From: Rhynchonema sp. JSB1_4
Taxonomy: Eukaryota; Nematoda; Chromadorea; Monhysterida; Xyalidae
Assembly (NCBI GenBank): GCA_030248065.1
Contig: JASAMV010001915.1
Coordinates: 29,118-93,117 of the forward strand
Length of the DNA: 64,000 nucleotides
Reading direction: 5' to 3'
Below are positions 59,653 through 64,000 of the stretch, one piece after another; the first letter of the stretch is position 1, and each line of letters starts with the position of its first letter. The position numbers and the translations under genes were made by a program. Under the pieces are notes generated by a model. It saw only the letters and a program-made list of their open reading frames with translations. It ran no database searches and was not told where the DNA came from.

Positions 59653-61545
59653 CTGAAAAAAGTTCAATCAGAAATTTTTTTCAGTTTATCATGATAAAAT
59701 GCTAAAATGCTGATAGGGTGTGTTGCAGTACGCTGAAATGTTGAATTGTGAAGTTCGCTCGTCTCAGGAGACGGTACTTAAATGGCGTTACTAATCACTC
59801 AGGAGATTCTGAGGGCACCAACATGATCAGAGAAGAAAGACAAGAACTATATACGAGCTGAGCACGAAAAAAGGGACTAATGAGGATTCTTGTCGAAAAC
59901 CTTAATTATCTACTCATATGTATGTTGTTGACACATGAACCTTCGTCAAGCTGCATTGGTTGACGGCTTTTTGTGGACGTGCTTTTGCACCAAAGATGGT
60001 TACCTACATGTAAATGTATATCAACACTCGTTCCGGTCTATCTTGTGGGCACGCACTGCATTAGATCTGTTGTGGGCAGGGTTGGGCAAAAAAAAACGAC
60101 GGCGTTTTTTCTTAAAAAAACGACGTTTTTTTTAAAAAAAACGCCTGGGTCGTTTTTCGTTTTTTTTAAATCCTGAATTTCCGTGATTTTCCCTGATTTT
60201 TCAAGGAAAGTACCCTGATTTTCAAGGAAAATCAATTTTTTGTCCCATTTTTTTCAAAAAATTTTCGACCAACTTTTACTTTGTCGAGATACGTCGATAT
60301 ACGGAGTTTGACTTTCAGTGATGACCCCGGCCAAAGTTGGTCCCATGATGCGGGTCTGATATGGGATCTTAACAACTCGCTAGAAAAGGGTTGAAACCCG
60401 TTTATTTTGCCTCAGAACACATAGAATTACTTCATTTAACCACGTTTTCCTCCCAACATGAGCGTTTTCCAATTTTTTGGGGGCATATTTTGGTCATCTG
60501 GGCGTTTTAAAAAAAAACGTTCTTTTTAAAAAAAACGTTTTTTTAAAAAAAAACGATTTTTTGGAAAAAAACGTTTTTTGCCCAACCCTGGTTGTGGGTG
60601 CCGTTTCGGCCCATAATGCCAGACTGCAATGGCGCCCACGCCCAGCGCCTTCTCAATGACAAAAGGGCCAGCGGTGCACCGCTATAAATCCAAAATGCTG
60701 GCTTTACCGGTTGAGTGAAACATGCACAGGTATACAAAGATCCAACGCAATGCGTGGCGAGATCACAAAGCTAAGCTGCGACGTGCCACAAACTTCATAA
60801 ATATTGCTGACGTGCAAGTAGACCAACGACCAACCCGGTGCTTTATGTACATTGTGTCACATGTATCACGGGAAGGTATAATAACATCATTTGGCACATC
60901 TTAGATATGAAATACCATGCTCCAAAGGTAATTTTGTGAAGAAAATTTTTCGACCCTTGCGAAAAAATGACAAAAAATAACCCCCAAAAAGGCCATTTTT
61001 GGACGTTGAACATTTTCTTCCCCCGCAAAATTTAAAGAAATTTTTTTTGCCCAACCCTGGGTTGCACCTTTCATTAACTCGGTCAGCTTGTCAACAAACA
61101 GCAACCAGCTGAATGGATTCACGGAAGCGGACAAGTTTAATAAGCACCTCGAAAGTCTAGACACGCATTCAAATCATGTGGATGGCCGATTCGCCATCGG
61201 AAATAGTTTTTCATGACGCATACATGGTTACATGGGTTTCAGGATTCGACCTGAGCTCGCCGTAATTAATGGCATAATCATAATCTACAAACAGCGCTGC
61301 AGCAAGCGATGCTCAGATTCAACCAGAGCCATACAAAGTCAGAGTACAAACAGTGGGACCGTTTAACTTGTGAACCGATAAACAAAATTGACGAAGTTCA
61401 ACACAAGCGTGTGGTTCTTGGAATGTCAAAGCCTCTTTGAGACTTTTGCGTTATGCATTGATAGTGGGCAGAATTCCCGAAAGCAAATGCACCAAAAACT
61501 GAAAATGCGATATAATTTATTATAAAATTTGATATAATATCTCAC
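59653..61545. other. Upstream of GPCR; transposons and uncertain frames
   Basis: The first GPCR exon should lie here but could not be recognised. Apart from the 514-bp element, a right end of the same family (gcccaaccctg) stands alone at 61049-61059. A plus-strand frame at about 61068-61216 (NSVSLSTNSNQLNGFTEADK) has plausible composition but no splice partners. Confidence 0.35.
60077..60590. mobile_element. 514-bp hAT-like MITE family R2, copy 2
   Basis: Same ends and same length as 29946-30459. Perfect 8-bp duplication gttgtggg at 60069-60076 and 60591-60598. A few scattered substitutions and A-tract changes separate the copies, which suggests recent transposition. Confidence 0.97.
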
Positions 61546-61729
61546 GTTCTCCACCTTGGTGCGCAGGTAAATTCCCCTTTTACTCCCCAAAAATTTGTGT
61601 GTTGAGCGACGTTTCTGTTCGCGTAAGCAATTTAAGTCAGCCAGCTCCAGCTGGAAGTTGTCATCATCACTTTTAGATGCGTGCATCCGGATGCGAGCAT
61701 TTGCTTTCGGGATGCGGCCCCCAATAAAA
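61546..61729 (-). CDS. Possible internal exon of an unidentified minus-strand gene
   Basis: Acceptor cgttttttttag, then 61 open codons (FIGGRIPKANARIRMHASKS, DDDNFQLELADLNCLREQKR, FLGSKRGIYLRTKVEN) and donor gtgaga, entering in phase 2 and leaving in phase 0. The composition is coding-like. No partner exons were found and no family recognised. Confidence 0.38.
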
Positions 61730-62349
61730 CTAAAAAAAAACGAAGAAAGTTGCACTCATCTCTGATCGCAGGGCAACGCAAAGCATGTCAACGAATGCTG
61801 AACAGTCCTTGTGTAATCGATCGCAGGAATGCCAATGTAGATGTACCACATATCGTATGGATGGCTTTAGTGCTTGCAGTGTCGTTGGTCTGCTTTAGGG
61901 TACTAGACGGGACCCGTGCCTACGGCCCGGCTACAGCGCCGCGCCGCACGTGCCGTGCCACCCCCCCCCGAAGACCCGTTAGCATACCCAAAGCTACCCG
62001 TGAAAATTGACCCGTCCGCACCTCCGAGGGAGGGGCCACAGACATACATACTACATACATACTGTACATACATACGTCTTCCTATTTTAGTAGTTTAGAT
62101 TGGTATAGGGTCTTGGAAGGTCCCCCGAGCTGCCCAACCCTGCAAGGCTGATTATGATTATGTAACACACGCAGCCAGTCTTTCTGGAATTGTGCCCCGG
62201 GGGGGGGGGGGCAAAGGCTGAAAAAAGTTACATTACGCGCTGTCGTTCCAATTCCAAAACATCTGCATTCAATTATTGGGACCAGATTACTGGAACGAAC
62301 CGTCCCACTACCGATTCGGGTTTATCCGTTTTATTTTTCAGTCCGTAAT
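61730..62349. other. Intergenic, repeat-rich
   Basis: Short C- and G-runs (61963-61971, 62203-62212), catacatacatactg words at 62042-62075 and one isolated gcccaaccctg end at 62126-62136. No supported gene. Confidence 0.4.
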
Positions 62350-62796
62350 CAGTCTCCCCCCCCAGCGCAGCTGAGTCGGGTTTATCAGCTTTATCCGCCG
62401 AGTTATTTGTAATCAGTCTTCCCCCAGTGCAGCTGAGTCGGGTTTATCAGCTTTATCCGCCGAGTTATTTGTAATCAGTCTTCCCCCAGTGCAGCTGAGT
62501 CGGGTTTATCAGCTTTATCCGCCGAGTTATTTGTAATCAGTCTTCCCCCAGTGCAGCTGAGTCGGGTTTATCAGCTTTATCCGCCGAGTTATTTGTAATC
62601 AGTCTTCCCCCAGTGCAGCTGAGTCGGGTTTATCAGCTTTATCCGCCGAGTTATTTGTAATCAGTCTTCCCCCAGTGCAGCTGAGTCGGGTTTATCAGCT
62701 TTATCCGCCGAGTTATTTGTAATCAGTCTTCCCCCAGTGCAGCTGAGTCGGATTTATCAGCTTTATCCGGGTTATTTGTAATCAGCCTCCCCCCCA
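62350..62796. repeat. Tandem array, 62-bp unit, about seven copies
   Basis: Unit boundaries at 62350, 62414, 62476, 62538, 62600, 62662 and 62724; the first copy is 64 bp and the last 59 bp. Each unit contains cagtcttcccccagtgcagc, tgagtcgggtttatcagctt and tatccgccgagttatttgta. The middle copies look identical by eye. A remnant of the unit (ggtttatcagctttatcc) reappears after the foldback at 63268-63285. Confidence 0.95.
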
Positions 62797-63250
62797 GGTA
62801 TACTGTCATAAAGAACCGTTCTTTATTTTTCGTGGAAAAAAAACGGTTTTTTTTCCGAAAAAAAACCGTTTTTTTTCCAAATACTTTTCCAGTACTTAAG
62901 AACGTAATTTCGAAAAATATAACAATTTCAGTGCAAAATTTGTTCGAAGTGACGAGAGTGCTCTTGAAGAGTGTTGAAGTCAGTCGAAAACACTTGGTTT
63001 ACACGCTTTTTGGGCCGGTTAATTTTTGTGCTCGAGCCAATTTTTCACTGAAATCGAAAAACTCATTAGTTTTGCATTACAATTTTTTGGAAAAATTGGA
63101 ATAAAGTACCGATATTTTTCCGATCAAAAACCGAAAAGGTACCCACGGAAAAATAAACGGAAAAGTATTCGGGTCTCGGAAAAAAAACGGTTTTTTTTAG
63201 GTTTTTTTTCCGGAAAAAAAACCGGTTTTTTTTCCGCCTGCCAGTATACC
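62797..63250. mobile_element. Foldback element inserted into the tandem array
   Basis: Ends ggtatactg and cagtatacc are inverted. The arms are alternating ccgttttttttcc and ggaaaaaaaacgg blocks around a unique core of about 280 bp. The 62-bp array continues after it in degraded form. Confidence 0.75.
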
Positions 63251-63410
63251 CCCAGGGCAAATTGAGGCTGGTTTATCAGCTTTATCCTTTTATTTATAAC
63301 GTCTTCCCGGCACGAAGTTACGCAGTGATCTGCAGCATCCCTCCGACCCCAATTGGGAAAGAAAACTGAATTACCGTATTGTCGGAAAAATACCGTATTG
63401 TCGGAAATAG

Positions 63411-63545
63411 AACCCCCCCATTAATTGACCCCCCCCCCATTAATTGACCCCCCCCCCCATTAATTAAACCCCACCTAAATGGCTCGAAATCAAAAATAGA
63501 ACCCCCCATTAATTGACCCCCCATTAATAGAACCCCACCCCCAAC
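63411..63545. repeat. C-rich minisatellite (ccccattaattga)
   Basis: Five or more copies of ccccccattaattgac with variable C-run length. Simple tandem repeat. Confidence 0.85.
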
Positions 63546-64000
63546 CTTCACCGTGCCACAGATTAGTGGTTCAAATTCAAATTCAAATTTTATTTGCAAG
63601 CTCACGCAAAGACCTACAACGAGATCCGGAAAATACCTGAAAAATAAACATATGAGTGTACGTAACATAATGATAATCATGAATGAACAAACGACAAAAC
63701 GTACCAGAGAAATTCTAAACCAACCAAAAACACAGCAACGACAGACGAAAAATCAGTGATCAATGGCGCACACGAGATGTAAACAGGCGATAACGAAATT
63801 GACGATTACCTGAAAGCAGCAACTCAGTGACTGAGGAGATCAGTCAACGACGGCTGAGAATTTTGTTGAAATATGGCGAGAAACTACGTCTCGACCACGT
63901 GAGTTTAGTTTAGATTTAAAGGCCGCAATTGAGGCAGCGGAGACGACGTCCTCTGGGAGCAGTGCTGTGGCTGGGGGGGGGGGGTGGGGGTGGGGGGGTC
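63546..64000. other. Window end, G-rich tract, no gene
   Basis: A G-run (ggggggggggtgggggtggg) closes the window from 63974. It could form a G-quadruplex or be an assembly-edge artefact. No coding support. Confidence 0.5.

Noticed and set aside
62350..62796. CRISPR-like regular array
   Set aside because: The whole 62-bp unit repeats with no variable spacers and the context is an animal genome. It is a minisatellite.

Overview
This window is animal nuclear DNA. Coding regions are short exons joined at GT-AG introns with consistent phase, and the predicted proteins are animal-specific: an SLC4 bicarbonate-family transporter, a GAB/Dos-type PH adaptor, a Cys-loop anion-channel subunit and a class A GPCR. 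Compact genes, introns mostly under 1 kb and a very high density of small inverted-repeat transposons suggest a small-genome invertebrate, perhaps an ecdysozoan. The sequence alone does not fix the phylum. All gene models were joined by hand from splice sites and phase; for each complete model the summed exon length is a multiple of three.

Layout: (1) 1.5-10.9 kb, + strand: SLC4-family transporter, 21 exons, 974 aa. (2) 11.6-15.7 kb, - strand: two three-exon genes for tiny secreted proteins (86 and 90 aa) that are paralogs, separated by foldback elements and a hAT transposon carrying a remnant of its transposase. (3) 17.5-21.7 kb, - strand: a tandem pair of unrecognised five-exon genes (276 and 267 aa) with the same intron phases. 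(4) 22.6-24.5 kb, - strand: a single-pass membrane protein, 5' end not found. (5) 25.7-34.1 kb, + strand: GAB/Dos-like adaptor, 19 exons, 777 aa. (6) 37.9-41.9 kb, + strand: Cys-loop ligand-gated anion channel whose second coding exon is interrupted by a 181-bp transposon. (7) 43.3-44.1 kb, - strand: a 100-aa single-pass membrane protein. (8) 48.9-52.0 kb, + strand: two neighbouring genes for secreted proteins with hydrophobic C-terminal tails, probably diverged paralogs. (9) 54.6-59.7 kb, - strand: a peptide-receptor-like GPCR with a DKY motif in place of DRY. (10) 60-64 kb: transposons, one possible exon, a 62-bp tandem array and C- or G-rich simple repeats.

The genes do not form a pathway. 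Transporter, channel, GPCR and adaptor are independent signalling or transport loci. What links the window is its mobile DNA. At least eight elements have perfect or near-perfect 8-bp target duplications (hAT-like). One 514-bp family occurs twice, almost identical. Several further palindromic families occur in two or three copies. A ten-base word, TGATGTTTCA, recurs 16 times over both strands, three times forming a 3' splice site.

Most worth following up: the transposon inside the channel exon (a possible newborn intron), the pair of tiny secreted proteins sharing the block N-x-F-x-G-N-M-V-R across a splice junction, the tandem unknown gene pair, and the dispersed ten-base word.
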